A stretch of 64,000 nucleotides of DNA, from positions 1,786,001 through 1,850,000 of the forward strand of contig NZ_AP022842.1 in assembly GCF_011398925.1 (NCBI RefSeq), given 5' to 3'. The notes under the pieces were generated by a model that searched no databases, had not been told where the DNA came from, and worked only from the letters and a program-made list of their open reading frames with translations. This DNA is from Bacillus sp. KH172YL63 (GTDB taxonomy: Bacteria; Bacillota; Bacilli; Bacillales; Bacillaceae_B). Below are positions 45,335 through 53,821 of this stretch, piece after piece. The position numbers and the translations under genes are program-made. Every line of letters starts with the position of its first letter. The stretch's first letter is position 1.

Positions 45335-46327
45335 ATGATCACGTTCGAACAAACGACGAAAACATATGACGGTGGTGTAACAGCCGTCAAAGAAATTGAT
45401 TTACATATTGAAAAAGGACACATCGTTGTGCTTTTAGGGCCTTCAGGATGCGGAAAGACGACTTTATTACGGATGGTGAATCGACTTGAGTCGATTTCCT
45501 CGGGGAAAATCACCATCGACGGACAAGATTCAATGGAGCTGAATGAAATCGAGCTGCGCCGTAAAATCGGCTACGTGATTCAAAGTAACGGTTTGTTCCC
45601 AAATATGACTATCGAAGAAAATGTCATGATCGTTCCAGATATGCTGGGGTGGGGAAAGAAAGAAAAACGGGATCGATTCATCACCCTGATGGATATGATC
45701 GGACTGAGTGCGGATAAATTCGGCAGAAGGTATCCCCATGAACTATCAGGGGGACAGCAACAGCGAATAGGAGTGATCCGGGCGCTTGCTGCAGACCCTC
45801 CCGTTATGCTCATGGATGAACCGTTTGGGGCCCTTGATCCCATCATAAGGGAAAAAATCCAGGATGAATTTCTGCAAATCCAGCGTGAAGTCAAGAAAAC
45901 GATTTTGTTTGTCAGTCATGATATTGATGAAGCGATCAAGATGGCCGATAAAATCGTACTCCTTCGCGGTGGTGAGATCATGCAATATGACTCGCCATCT
46001 GAAATGCTTGTCCGCCCAAAGAATGACTTTGTTTATGAATTCTTTGGAAAAGATCGTGCAATAAAAAGTTTAAGTCTTCACACGATAGAAGATTTAATGA
46101 ACATCATTGGTTTGCTCGATATTGATGAATCAATATCGGACAGTAAAACCATCAATGTCAAACATGATTTACGCAATACATTGTCAATGTTACTGAATCA
46201 GGAAGCGGATCAAGTAATCGTCACGGATGATTCCGGGAACAAACTCGGTGCAATCATGATCGATTTAGTGCAAAAGTATCTCCATTATGAGATTAAAGGT
46301 AAAATGAACGTGGTTCAGAAAGGGTGA
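45335..46327 (+). CDS. Osmoprotectant ABC importer ATPase (OpuCA-like)
   Basis: 330 residues. Walker A GPSGCGKTT, signature LSGGQQQRIGV, Walker B VMLMDEPFGALDPI, H-loop VSHDIDEAI. A C-terminal extension from about residue 250 (SLHTIEDLMNIIGLLDIDESISD...VIVTDDSGNKLGAIMIDLVQKYL) is a reduced CBS-like region; in OpuCA/OpuA proteins this senses ionic strength or nucleotides. The importer should take up betaine, carnitine, choline or similar solutes during osmotic stress. ATG 45335 has GAAGAGGTGAAGAG upstream. Confidence 0.92.
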   Translation: MITFEQTTKTYDGGVTAVKEIDLHIEKGHIVVLLGPSGCGKTTLLRMVNRLESISSGKITIDGQDSMELNEIELRRKIGYVIQSNGLFPNMTIEENVMIVPDMLGWGKKEKRDRFITLMDMIGLSADKFGRRYPHELSGGQQQRIGVIRALAADPPVMLMDEPFGALDPIIREKIQDEFLQIQREVKKTILFVSHDIDEAIKMADKIVLLRGGEIMQYDSPSEMLVRPKNDFVYEFFGKDRAIKSLSLHTIEDLMNIIGLLDIDESISDSKTINVKHDLRNTLSMLLNQEADQVIVTDDSGNKLGAIMIDLVQKYLHYEIKGKMNVVQKG

Positions 46328-46331
46328 TTCG

Positions 46332-47069
46332 GTGAATGCCAAAAAGGTTGTCAGCAAAATTGTTCGCTATGTCGTTTATGCCTTTGTCATCCTTTTCTTC
46401 GTCTGGGCAATAAAGAACCATTATTTCGATTATATGTTCACGCAATCCAAAACGTTTCTTTATTTGTTGATGCAGCATTTACAACTGGTCTTTGTGTCTT
46501 CTTTACTTGCACTCGTTGTGGCGGTCCCCGCCGGGATATTGATGACGAGAAAGCGGTTCAGGAGAGCTGAGTGGATTGTTTCGAATACGGTGAATTTTGG
46601 TCAGACCATTCCAAGTTTGGCAGTATTGGCTCTTATGATCAGCATATTAGGAATCGGTTTTAAAACAGCGATCTTTGCCTTGTTCATTTATTCTTTACTA
46701 CCCATTTACAGAAATACCGTGGCAGGAATAGACTCAATAGATGAGAATTTGATTGATGCTGCGAAGGGCATGGGAATGAAGCCTTATCAAATCCTTTTCA
46801 GGATCGAATTGCCGAATGCCTCATACTCCATTTTGGCAGGCATCCGCACTGCGGTTGTGCTCAATATCGGGACGGCTGCCCTTGCTTATGTTGTTGGAGG
46901 AGGGGGATTGGGTGTCTGGATATTCACAGGCATACAATTGTTTGATAATGGTTATTTAATATCCGGTGCGATTCCGGTAACTGTCCTCGCCATTCTCGTT
47001 GATTTGCTGTTGAGAATGATTGAGAAGCTTGTTGTTCCAAAAGGGACCAGGCAAACGCTGGAAATGTAA
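46332..47069 (+). CDS. Osmoprotectant ABC importer permease (OpuCD-like)
   Basis: 245 residues, membrane-embedded: VVYAFVILFFVWAI at the N-terminus, a core with FGQTIPSLAVLALMISILGIG and the EAA loop in DENLIDAAKGMGMKPYQILFRIELPNASYSILAGIRTAVVLNIGTAALAYVVGGGGLG. Second channel subunit of the osmoprotectant importer. Start GTG 46332, four bases after the ATPase stop, with AAAGGGTGA upstream. Confidence 0.9.
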   Translation: MNAKKVVSKIVRYVVYAFVILFFVWAIKNHYFDYMFTQSKTFLYLLMQHLQLVFVSSLLALVVAVPAGILMTRKRFRRAEWIVSNTVNFGQTIPSLAVLALMISILGIGFKTAIFALFIYSLLPIYRNTVAGIDSIDENLIDAAKGMGMKPYQILFRIELPNASYSILAGIRTAVVLNIGTAALAYVVGGGGLGVWIFTGIQLFDNGYLISGAIPVTVLAILVDLLLRMIEKLVVPKGTRQTLEM

Positions 47070-47092
47070 TGAATTAGACAAGGGGTGATGAT

Positions 47093-47998
47093 GTGAATGT
47101 AAAGATGAAAGTGATCGGGATCCTTGTCCTCACATTGATGATGACCTCTTGTTCCAATGCTGGGATCGGTGGTAAGCAAATATCAGTAGGAGGTAAGAAT
47201 TTTACAGAGCAATACCTGCTTTCCGAGATGACTGCTTTTCTACTGAAAGAGGAAGGTTTTAATGTTAAGCAAATGAATAACCTGGGCAGTACTGTCGTAC
47301 GCAAAGCGTTGGAAAACGAGCAGGTGGATATGATGTGGGAGTATACGGGTACGGCGCTCATCACATACATGGGGCAAGAGCCGATGACGGATCCAGAGAA
47401 AACCTTTAAGAAGGTCAAAGAGCTCGATGCCAAGCGGGGCATTCACTGGATGAATATGTCTAATGTCAATAATACATACGCCCTCGCCATGAATAAAGAT
47501 CAAGCGAAGGAGCTCGGCATTCAGTCAATCAGTGATTTGGCCGATTATATGAATGAACATCCTGGTGAATTAATGATGGCATCCGATGCCGAATTTGCGA
47601 ATCGTGCTGACGGGCTGCCGGGTGTCGAGAAAACATACGGATTCTCTTTCGGATCGGGCCAGATTAAACAAATGGACCTTGGATTGACCCAAAGGGCATT
47701 GAACAATCGTCAAGTGGATGTATCCGTCGCATTTGAGACCGATGCGACAATTGTAGACTATGACTTAGTGACACTGAAGGACGATAAGGGATTCTTCCCT
47801 CCGTATCGTGCAGCTGTCAGCATCAATGAAGATGTGTACAAAAAATATCCCGAAATTAAGGAAATCACTGCAAGATTGGCAAACAAGCTTGATAGTGATA
47901 TTATGCGAGAATTGAATTACAAGGTGGACATCGAAGGAAACAGTGTATCCGTCGTTGCCCATGATTGGCTGGTAGAAAACGGGCTGATCAAGGATTGA
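47093..47998 (+). CDS. Osmoprotectant-binding lipoprotein (OpuCC-like)
   Basis: 301 residues. Lipoprotein signal VIGILVLTLMMTSC with the lipid-modified Cys at about residue 20. The mature part is an OpuAC-like binding protein: GGKNFTEQYLLSEMTAFLLKEEGFNVKQMNNLGSTVVRKALENEQVDMMWEYTGTALI, and FSFGSGQIKQMDLGLTQRALNNRQVDVSVAFETDATI. Membrane-anchored substrate receptor of the importer; ligand choice among betaine, choline or carnitine is not readable. Start GTG 47093 with AAGGGG 8 bases upstream. The operon ends at the hairpin 48010-48042. Confidence 0.92.
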   Translation: MNVKMKVIGILVLTLMMTSCSNAGIGGKQISVGGKNFTEQYLLSEMTAFLLKEEGFNVKQMNNLGSTVVRKALENEQVDMMWEYTGTALITYMGQEPMTDPEKTFKKVKELDAKRGIHWMNMSNVNNTYALAMNKDQAKELGIQSISDLADYMNEHPGELMMASDAEFANRADGLPGVEKTYGFSFGSGQIKQMDLGLTQRALNNRQVDVSVAFETDATIVDYDLVTLKDDKGFFPPYRAAVSINEDVYKKYPEIKEITARLANKLDSDIMRELNYKVDIEGNSVSVVAHDWLVENGLIKD

Positions 47999-48009
47999 TT
48001 TTATTTTGT

Positions 48010-48042
48010 AAGGACTGAGCCACTGGTGCTCAGTCCTTTTTA
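48010..48042 (+). terminator. Intrinsic terminator of osmoprotectant operon
   Basis: AAGGACTGAGC and GCTCAGTCCTT pair around an 8-base loop, followed by TTTTA. Confidence 0.92.
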
Positions 48043-48150
48043 TGTAAAGAATATTTCTGTACCATGGTTCGTCCGTCTAATCACGAGTTTGAATAGATGA
48101 ATAGTCTATAGTATTCACGTCTTGTCCAAGGCTACACTGGAGGAGTTAAA

Positions 48151-48888
48151 ATGAAACCTACCGTATCAATCGTTATCCCATTTTACAATTGTTCCTATAT
48201 TGCCCAGGCTGTCCAAAGTGCATTGAATCAAACATACCCGAATATTGAGTTGATTGTCGTCGATGATGGGTCTACCAAAGAAATTGAACGTTTGACGCCG
48301 TTTATGAGCCGCATCACATATATCAAAAAAAAGAACGGGGGGACTGCAACTGCCATCAATGAAGGGATCAAGAAGGCAAAAGGTACGTATATTGCCTGGC
48401 TGAGTTCCGATGATTATATTGAACCGTTGAAGGTCGAGAAACAGGTGGAATTCATGCTCAAGCATAACGCTAAGGCAAGCTTCCACAATTATGATTATGT
48501 AGGTCCTCAAAATGAACCCCTTCTTTCTTATGTAGGAAAGAGATTTACCAATGCCAATGAAGTGTACCGGTCATTCATGACCATCAATCCAGTGAATGGA
48601 TGTTCAGTGATGCTTCATAGAGATATATTCCAGGAAGTGGGTTATTTCAATCAGGATTTAAGATTCACCCAGGATTATGACATGTGGTTCCGAATCCTTC
48701 TTAAGGGCCACGTCATGTACTATTTGGATGAAGTTCTGTTGAATTATAGATCTCATCCGAATTCGGGAACGAGTCAACATGGGGATAAAATGAAACATGA
48801 AATTCTTGTAGTGAGGAATTACTATCAACCAAAGATTGCAAATTACTTGAGGAAACACTCACAGGCTCTAAAGATGATGACCTTTTAA
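48151..48888 (+). CDS. Family 2 glycosyltransferase
   Basis: 245 residues. GT-A fold: TVSIVIPFYNCSYIAQAVQSALNQTYPNIELIVVDDGST (nucleotide-sugar site), AWLSSDDYIEP (DxD-type metal site) and FTQDYDMWFRIL (catalytic-base region, ED-like). No transmembrane helix, so a cytoplasmic enzyme that probably adds a sugar to a surface polymer, spore-coat component or lipid. It is alone, with no polysaccharide cluster nearby. AGGAG precedes the ATG. Donor and acceptor unknown. Confidence 0.9.
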   Translation: MKPTVSIVIPFYNCSYIAQAVQSALNQTYPNIELIVVDDGSTKEIERLTPFMSRITYIKKKNGGTATAINEGIKKAKGTYIAWLSSDDYIEPLKVEKQVEFMLKHNAKASFHNYDYVGPQNEPLLSYVGKRFTNANEVYRSFMTINPVNGCSVMLHRDIFQEVGYFNQDLRFTQDYDMWFRILLKGHVMYYLDEVLLNYRSHPNSGTSQHGDKMKHEILVVRNYYQPKIANYLRKHSQALKMMTF

Positions 48889-49017
48889 CGAAGACTAATG
48901 TCGAGGTTACTCGGCTTCTTCAGGATCAAGTCCCTGAAAATCCAATTTTTAAAAAATCCCTGCTTGTCCACACCAATCAGCTTTCATTCACATACAGTAT
49001 TCTATGGAGGTGATGCA

Positions 49018-49153
49018 TTGGCGAGAAAAATAGTAAATCCTTCAAACAGTCCTTTGTATATCACGAATCGATCCAATTGAAAGACAGAAAGACCACGATG
49101 CTTATAAGATGAACCGTGCATACTGGAACAACGAAGCGACCACCAGTATGTGA
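49018..49153 (+). pseudogene. Small protein gene, apparently frameshifted
   Basis: TTG 49018 with GGAGGTG just upstream opens MARKIVNPSNSPLYITNRSN and then hits TGA (49078-49080). Removing one T at 49077-49078 continues the frame as ERQKDHDAYKMNRAYWNNEATTSM to a stop at 49151-49153, giving a plausible 44-residue charged peptide. A terminator follows at 49262-49293. No family recognised. The alternative is a genuine 20-residue peptide; the hydrophilic continuation makes a 1-base insertion the better guess. Confidence 0.45.
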
Positions 49154-49261
49154 TTCCGCCGGGTAACAATGATGATGAATAAAATGAATAAGCAAAAAAA
49201 AGAGAAAAAGAAACCTAAATGAACATTCCCTCCTCAAAAAATGAATCGAACGTCTACAAAG

Positions 49262-49293
49262 TGTTTCCTGTTCGCCGAACGGGGAACATTTTT
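49262..49293 (+). terminator. Intrinsic terminator in the 48.9-49.4 kb region
   Basis: TGTTTCCTGTTCG and CGAACGGGGAACA pair almost completely, followed by TTTTT. It indicates that the region upstream (48.9-49.26 kb), which has only small open frames, is transcribed. Confidence 0.7.
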
Positions 49294-49374
49294 ACATATA
49301 ATGGAATAATGTCCAATCAAGCCTGTCCTTGGATGAATATAGTATCTTATGTCAAACTCATAGGAGGATATTAG

Positions 49375-50817
49375 TTGAAAACAATCATGATTGATCCAGG
49401 GCATGGCGGATCAGATCCGGGTGCCACATATAAAGGGAATGAGGAGAAAGTATTCAATCTCTTGACAGCGCTTGCAGTAAGGGATTATTTGTTGTCTCAC
49501 TATAATGTCAGGATCGTGATGACAAGAAGCGATGATTCCACACTTTCTCTATCGCAGCGCTCCACACTTGCGAACCAGACAAACCCGGATTATTTTCTTT
49601 CGATCCATCATAACGCAGGAGGGGGAAGCGGGTTTGAAAGCTATGTCTATAATGGAACGATCCCTTCGCAGACGAAAGTGTATCAAACAATCATCCACGA
49701 TGAAATAATGGCAGTAGTCAAAAAAGACTTCAATATTTTGGACAGAGGGAAGAAGAGGGCGAATTTTCATGTTTTGCGTGAAACGAAGATGCCTTCACTC
49801 CTGCTGGAAATCCTCTTTGTGGACAATCCGGCAGACGTAGCCCTTTTGAACAATGGGAAATTCAGAAGCAGCATGGGTGAAGCAATAGGAAAGGGAATTG
49901 GGAAGGCATTAGGCTTACCTGAAAAAATCGTGAATGAAAAAGCGCTGTACAAAGTCATCGCAGGTTCTTTTACAGATCGTGAGAATGCAGAAGACCGGGT
50001 GGAACTCTTGAAAAAGAAGGGGATTCCTTCCTTTATTGATACAGTTGTGCTTTCAGGCAAGAATTACTACAGGGTGCAGACCGGTGCATTTACCGAACGG
50101 GAGAATGCAGAAAAACAGGTGAACGATTTAAAAAGAATCGGAGTCGAAGCCTTTATACTGGTAAGGGAGGGAACTGAAGAACCTAAACCGACCGCTCCCC
50201 CGCCAACAGAAGCGCCGAAGCCGACCGACCCTCCAAAACCGACGGATCCTCCCAAGCCAACGAATCCCCCGGGAATATCCTATTCAATCATGGGGGAATC
50301 ACTGTTGAATGCAGAATACTTGGATGAATATGTCCAGACTGTCAATCCAAACGCTCCGCTCCTTGGCAAGTTCTATATTTTTTACGGGAAGCTTTTTGGC
50401 ATCAGAGGGGACGTGGCATACGCCCAGGCGGTGCATGAAACGAATTATTTCAGGTTCACCGGACAGGTCAAGCCGGAACAAAATAACTATGCCGGAATAG
50501 GTACAACGGGTCCCGGGAACAATGGAGCAACTTTCAAAACCCCTGAAGAGGGTGTTCTTGCCCATATTCAGCATTTGTATGCCTATGCCTCCACTCAACC
50601 AATCCCTCAAGGAGTGGCACTCGTCGACCCCCGTTTTTCACTTGTCAAAAGGGGAATTGCCGAGAATTGGACAGATTTGAACGGGAAATGGGCGGTTCCA
50701 GGCACCACATACGGTCAACTCATCTTGTCCATTTTCCGTAAGAATATCCAGTTTGCTGTGAAAGGTATGGAAGAAAAAATCATCTTACTTAACAGCACGT
50801 TGGATAAACTTAAGTAG
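49375..50817 (+). CDS. Bifunctional amidase-SPOR-glucosaminidase (CwlC-like autolysin)
   Basis: 480 residues. Amidase_3 domain (1-180) with zinc ligands His10, Glu24, His78 and catalytic Glu145 in LLLEILFVD; two SPOR-type repeats (~191-225 LYKVIAGSFTDRENAEDRVELL; ~231-265 YYRVQTGAFTERENAEKQV); a Pro-rich PTDPPKP linker (~270-300); and a C-terminal LytG-type glucosaminidase domain (~305-470) with AQAVHETNYFRFTG (Glu355). It should cut both the peptide and glycan parts of peptidoglycan. There is no signal peptide. CwlC and CwlH of B. subtilis, which lyse the mother-cell wall at the end of sporulation, also lack one and share the amidase-SPOR plan; the added glucosaminidase is unusual. TTG 49375 has AGGAGG 7 bases upstream. 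Confidence 0.9.
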   Translation: MKTIMIDPGHGGSDPGATYKGNEEKVFNLLTALAVRDYLLSHYNVRIVMTRSDDSTLSLSQRSTLANQTNPDYFLSIHHNAGGGSGFESYVYNGTIPSQTKVYQTIIHDEIMAVVKKDFNILDRGKKRANFHVLRETKMPSLLLEILFVDNPADVALLNNGKFRSSMGEAIGKGIGKALGLPEKIVNEKALYKVIAGSFTDRENAEDRVELLKKKGIPSFIDTVVLSGKNYYRVQTGAFTERENAEKQVNDLKRIGVEAFILVREGTEEPKPTAPPPTEAPKPTDPPKPTDPPKPTNPPGISYSIMGESLLNAEYLDEYVQTVNPNAPLLGKFYIFYGKLFGIRGDVAYAQAVHETNYFRFTGQVKPEQNNYAGIGTTGPGNNGATFKTPEEGVLAHIQHLYAYASTQPIPQGVALVDPRFSLVKRGIAENWTDLNGKWAVPGTTYGQLILSIFRKNIQFAVKGMEEKIILLNSTLDKLK

Positions 50818-50911
50818 CCATCAGATATTTTCCTGTTTGTATGAAAATCACTGCTGACATAATAATGTCATCCCCGGACAATACTAAACGTATGTTCGGG
50901 AGGTGAACCCA

Positions 50912-51223
50912 ATGGAAGGAAAGAACTTTGAGGAAATTTTCGAAGAATATAAGCGCCAGGGAAAGGTCCAGGCGAAAGCCGAGCTGTCTGATGAAACTAT
51001 GGACGGGGAACATATTGTAGCTGTTCGGAGAAACGGGGACGATGAACTTATCGCCTTTAAAACGAACAGTGGAAGGGAATTGGATTACATCTCTGCCCTG
51101 GAGGAAGCGAAGGCAGGAAATCTTTCGCATGTTGACGTGATTCACCGATATGGAAGGGATGTCCTCCGGAGTGAACCGGACGGTGTGAAAGAGAATAATC
51201 TAAGTGAACTTCCGCCATTTTAG
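50912..51223 (+). CDS. DUF3892-family small protein
   Basis: 103 residues. The central IVAVRRNGDDELIAFKTNSGRELDYISALEEAKAGNLSHVDVIHRYGRDVLRSEPDG matches DUF3892, a family common in bacilli with no known role. The N-terminal ~30 residues are charged (EGKNFEEIFEEYKRQGKVQAKAEL). ATG 50912 follows GGGAGGTG. A terminator at 51237-51268 ends the unit. Confidence 0.85.
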   Translation: MEGKNFEEIFEEYKRQGKVQAKAELSDETMDGEHIVAVRRNGDDELIAFKTNSGRELDYISALEEAKAGNLSHVDVIHRYGRDVLRSEPDGVKENNLSELPPF

Positions 51224-51236
51224 AGCAAGCAATAAC

Positions 51237-51268
51237 AAAGCCATTACGATCCTCGTAATGGCTTTATT
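51237..51268. terminator. Bidirectional intrinsic terminator
   Basis: AAAGCCATTACGA and TCGTAATGGCTTT form a perfect 13-bp stem with a 3-base loop, followed by ATTTA, between convergent genes. Confidence 0.9.
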
Positions 51269-51283
51269 TAATATGAAGACTCA

Positions 51284-51505
51284 TCAAGCAGTCAAATATT
51301 CTATCGTGGAAGCCAGCAGGCGGATGTCTGTGAATTCTTCCACTTTCATGGAATCGACATAAGTGATGATGAAACGTTCAGTATTTAATTGATATGTGAC
51401 AGTAATAATAGGTGAACTGTCTTTATTTGAAATCGTGTGGACGATCTCGCTATCCTTAAATTCCTTAAGAGTCTTGAGCATCGTAACGATATTTTCATTT
51501 GACAT
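51284..51505 (-). CDS. Small protein of unknown function
   Basis: 73 residues (MSNENIVTMLKTLKEFKDSEIVHTISNKDSSPIITVTYQLNTERFIITYVDSMKVEEFTDIRLLASTIEYLTA). The pattern suggests helix-strand-strand-strand-helix, compact and soluble. No family recognised. The ATG at 51505 follows GAAGGGAGACATGTTAT, an acceptable RBS, and it faces a bidirectional terminator. Another minus-strand open frame (51385-51588) overlaps it in a different frame and is less likely. Confidence 0.7.
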   Translation of the reverse strand: MSNENIVTMLKTLKEFKDSEIVHTISNKDSSPIITVTYQLNTERFIITYVDSMKVEEFTDIRLLASTIEYLTA

Positions 51506-51731
51506 ATAACATGTCTCCCTTCTGATACATCAAGGGATTGACTAAGTACAGTCTCGTAGACCCATTGGGTACCTACTATAACATACATGCCTATAAATAG
51601 AAACGTTTGTTCTGTAAAGTGAACGGTGCAACGGACACATCATTTTCATACATAAAATTCACAATAAATCTTTATTGTAAAACAATAAATTTCTGATTAT
51701 AATTTAATAAAAACATGGTGAGAGGTGTATG

Positions 51732-52208
51732 ATGAACTCTTTGACAACAAAATTCTTAAAAGGTGCAGTGATATCAATTGGTGCACTGGTGTTTATTTTA
51801 TGCGTAGTGTGGCTTCCGACGATGGCAAAATACTCGGCGGAGCTCTTTCCTGAATTCGCCTACTTGAAGTGGACGGTACTGGTTGGACTTTATCTGACAG
51901 CCATCCCTTTTGGAGTAGCTTTATTTCAAGCTTTCAAGCTATTAACCTGCATTGAAAAGAAACATGCTTTTTCAGGTGAAGCGATCGGTTCCCTCGGCCG
52001 TATCAAACTGTGTGCACTAATGATTATGGTGATCTATGTATTGGGCATGATTTTCCTTCTGATTCAAAATGCACTTCATCCGGGCATAGCCATTCTCGGC
52101 ATGATTATCAGTTTTGCCTCTGCGACGATCTCGGTCTTTGCAGCCGTTCTTCAACAGCTGCTTCAAAATGCTCTTGAACTAAAATCTGAAAATGACTTAA
52201 CCGTGTGA
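51732..52208 (+). CDS. DUF2975 membrane protein
   Basis: 158 residues with four transmembrane helices (VISIGALVFILCVVWLPTMA; WTVLVGLYLTAIPFGVALFQAF; CALMIMVIYVLGMIFLLI; GIAILGMIISFASATISVFAAVLQQLL). Matches DUF2975, typically encoded beside a small XRE-type regulator as here (10 bases downstream), like the YoaS/YozG pair of B. subtilis. ATG 51732 or 51729; GAGGTG upstream. Confidence 0.87.
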   Translation: MNSLTTKFLKGAVISIGALVFILCVVWLPTMAKYSAELFPEFAYLKWTVLVGLYLTAIPFGVALFQAFKLLTCIEKKHAFSGEAIGSLGRIKLCALMIMVIYVLGMIFLLIQNALHPGIAILGMIISFASATISVFAAVLQQLLQNALELKSENDLTV

Positions 52209-52217
52209 GGCGATAAT

Positions 52218-52436
52218 ATGGCGATCATTATAAATATTGACGTAATGTTGGCGAAAAGGAAAATGAGTGTAACTGAACTGTCAGAAAAAGTGGGTATCAC
52301 GATGAGCAATCTTTCAATCTTAAAGAATGGGAAAGCGAAAGCAGTCCGTTTCGCAACCCTAGAGGCAATATGCAAGGCTTTGGATTGCCAGCCGGGGGAT
52401 ATTTTGGAATATCAGCCAGAAGAACATCTGGAATGA
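52218..52436 (+). CDS. XRE-family small regulator (YozG-like)
   Basis: 72 residues forming a single helix-turn-helix: IINIDVMLAKRKMSVTELSEKVGITMSNLSILKNGKAKAVRFATLEAICKALDCQPGDILEYQ. Such minimal regulators pair with DUF2975 membrane proteins, possibly being sequestered by them at the membrane (inference). AGGCG precedes the ATG; it is coupled to the DUF2975 gene upstream and overlapped by the start of the next gene (ATGA). Confidence 0.9.
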   Translation: MAIIINIDVMLAKRKMSVTELSEKVGITMSNLSILKNGKAKAVRFATLEAICKALDCQPGDILEYQPEEHLE

Positions 52437-53011
52437 CGATCCTTTTAATCCTTTCATGCATCATTGGGTTATTTACATGGAGGAAAAGGAAGTGGGTGGC
52501 GCTTCTATTCTTTTCACCTTCGATTGTGATGATGGCTGTTTTCCTTCTCTTTTTCATTCAAGCCCACTATCATACGACACCTGCGTCTCTTGACTTGAAA
52601 GTTGATAGGAACGAGAACAAAGTTGTGATGAACGGGACTTGGGTGGAAGACTTGGAGCGGTACAGGTTCCCGACAGATTTCATCGTGTTCTATGTGAACG
52701 GTGATCGTAAAGTGACCGATGTAAAGCGGAATCGCAGTCCGCTTCAGGATGAAATGGACTGGGAACTACTAGAGGATGACGTGAAAAAAGCAGTGGCCAC
52801 AAAAAAGTTTTCCCACAGGGAACCCCAGGTATTCGATATATTTCCCGAAGAGACGTTTACCTTATCATTCCATTTACCGGATGGGACAGAGACTGAAGAT
52901 CTTGACGTTTACTATGTTCACATAAGAGAAGAACCGATGGAGGAAATGGCCTATTGGTTTAAGAAGGTTGACTTGAAAGAACAGGAGGGATTTCTTGTCG
53001 AATCCAGTTAA
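52433..53011 (+). CDS. Membrane-anchored protein of unknown function
   Basis: 192 residues: two hydrophobic segments at the N-terminus (MTILLILSCIIGLFTW; WVALLFFSPSIVMMAVFLLFFI) and a ~140-residue soluble domain with many beta-strand-like stretches (TPASLDLKVDRNENKVVMNGTWVEDLERYRFPTDFIVFYVNGDRKVTD...ETFTLSFHLPDGTETEDLDVYYVHI), probably outside the membrane. No family recognised. Start ATG 52433 overlaps the stop of the XRE gene, and its 3' end overlaps the next gene by 17 bases, so it belongs to this operon. Confidence 0.75.
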   Translation: MTILLILSCIIGLFTWRKRKWVALLFFSPSIVMMAVFLLFFIQAHYHTTPASLDLKVDRNENKVVMNGTWVEDLERYRFPTDFIVFYVNGDRKVTDVKRNRSPLQDEMDWELLEDDVKKAVATKKFSHREPQVFDIFPEETFTLSFHLPDGTETEDLDVYYVHIREEPMEEMAYWFKKVDLKEQEGFLVESS

Positions 53012-53726
53012 AGAACATTTCAAAATGGTCCGGGGAACTGAACTTTTCGCAGCGGTATACGGCCATAAAAATAATCGTCCCACAGTCGTACTGGACGCAG
53101 GCTACGGGGACTATTCCAAAGCCTGGCATGACATCTTGCCAGGCATCAAAGCAGAGCTGGAAGTGGTCGCATATGACCGGGCGGGACTCGGGAAAAGCGG
53201 AGGTGCCAACCATCCAAGGACAAGCGATGAAATGGTGACAGAGCTTAACCTGTTGCTTACTGAAATGAAGATTGAACCGCCCTACCTATTAGTCGGCCAT
53301 TCCTTTGGTGGAATTAACATGAGGGCGTACGCAACGAAGCATCCTGAGAAAGTATCCGGTTTGATCCTTATTGATTCAACCCCGGAGGATTATATTGAAA
53401 AGTTTCTGCCGGTCATGCCTGAAGACTTTCAAGCCAGGTATTACAAACAGTTTACACTGGAAGGCAGCTTTGCTGAATTTCAGAAAAGCCTCCATTTGAC
53501 CGGAAGAACCAGGAAAACATTGGATTTACCGGTCATCATCCTTGCAGCCGGTAACAAGGCACATTATACAATGGAAGCCCAGTCTTTATGGAATGAGATG
53601 CAAAAGGGTTTACTCAGCCTTTCGAAAGAGAGTGAGCTGATCATGGCCGAAAACAGTACCCATTACATACAGAGAGACGAACCTGAGTTGGTGATTGAAG
53701 CCATTAAAAAACTTGCACATGCATGA
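52995..53726 (+). CDS. Alpha/beta hydrolase
   Basis: 243 residues of the alpha/beta-hydrolase fold: oxyanion region VVLDAGYGDYSKAW, nucleophile elbow LLVGHSFGGINMRAYA (Ser), the acid region LPVIILAAGNKAHY and the final catalytic His in ENSTHYIQRDEPELV. The cap is short. Substrate unknown. Start TTG 52995 lies behind AGGAGGGA inside the 3' end of the preceding gene, overlapping it by 17 bases. Last gene of the DUF2975/XRE operon. Confidence 0.9.
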   Translation: MSNPVKEHFKMVRGTELFAAVYGHKNNRPTVVLDAGYGDYSKAWHDILPGIKAELEVVAYDRAGLGKSGGANHPRTSDEMVTELNLLLTEMKIEPPYLLVGHSFGGINMRAYATKHPEKVSGLILIDSTPEDYIEKFLPVMPEDFQARYYKQFTLEGSFAEFQKSLHLTGRTRKTLDLPVIILAAGNKAHYTMEAQSLWNEMQKGLLSLSKESELIMAENSTHYIQRDEPELVIEAIKKLAHA

Positions 53727-53821
53727 TCGGATGTGAAGTTTGCAATCTCAGAAAAACATTCTACTCTATCATCGTCCTGCATAAAGTGAATTATTAAATA
53801 CTTTATATAGGAGTACTGATG

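Noticed and set aside
49280..49320. Sigma-K promoter for the autolysin gene
   Set aside because: CATATAATG resembles the sigma-K -10 element, but the -35 element is not convincing and a sigma-A TATAAT overlaps it.
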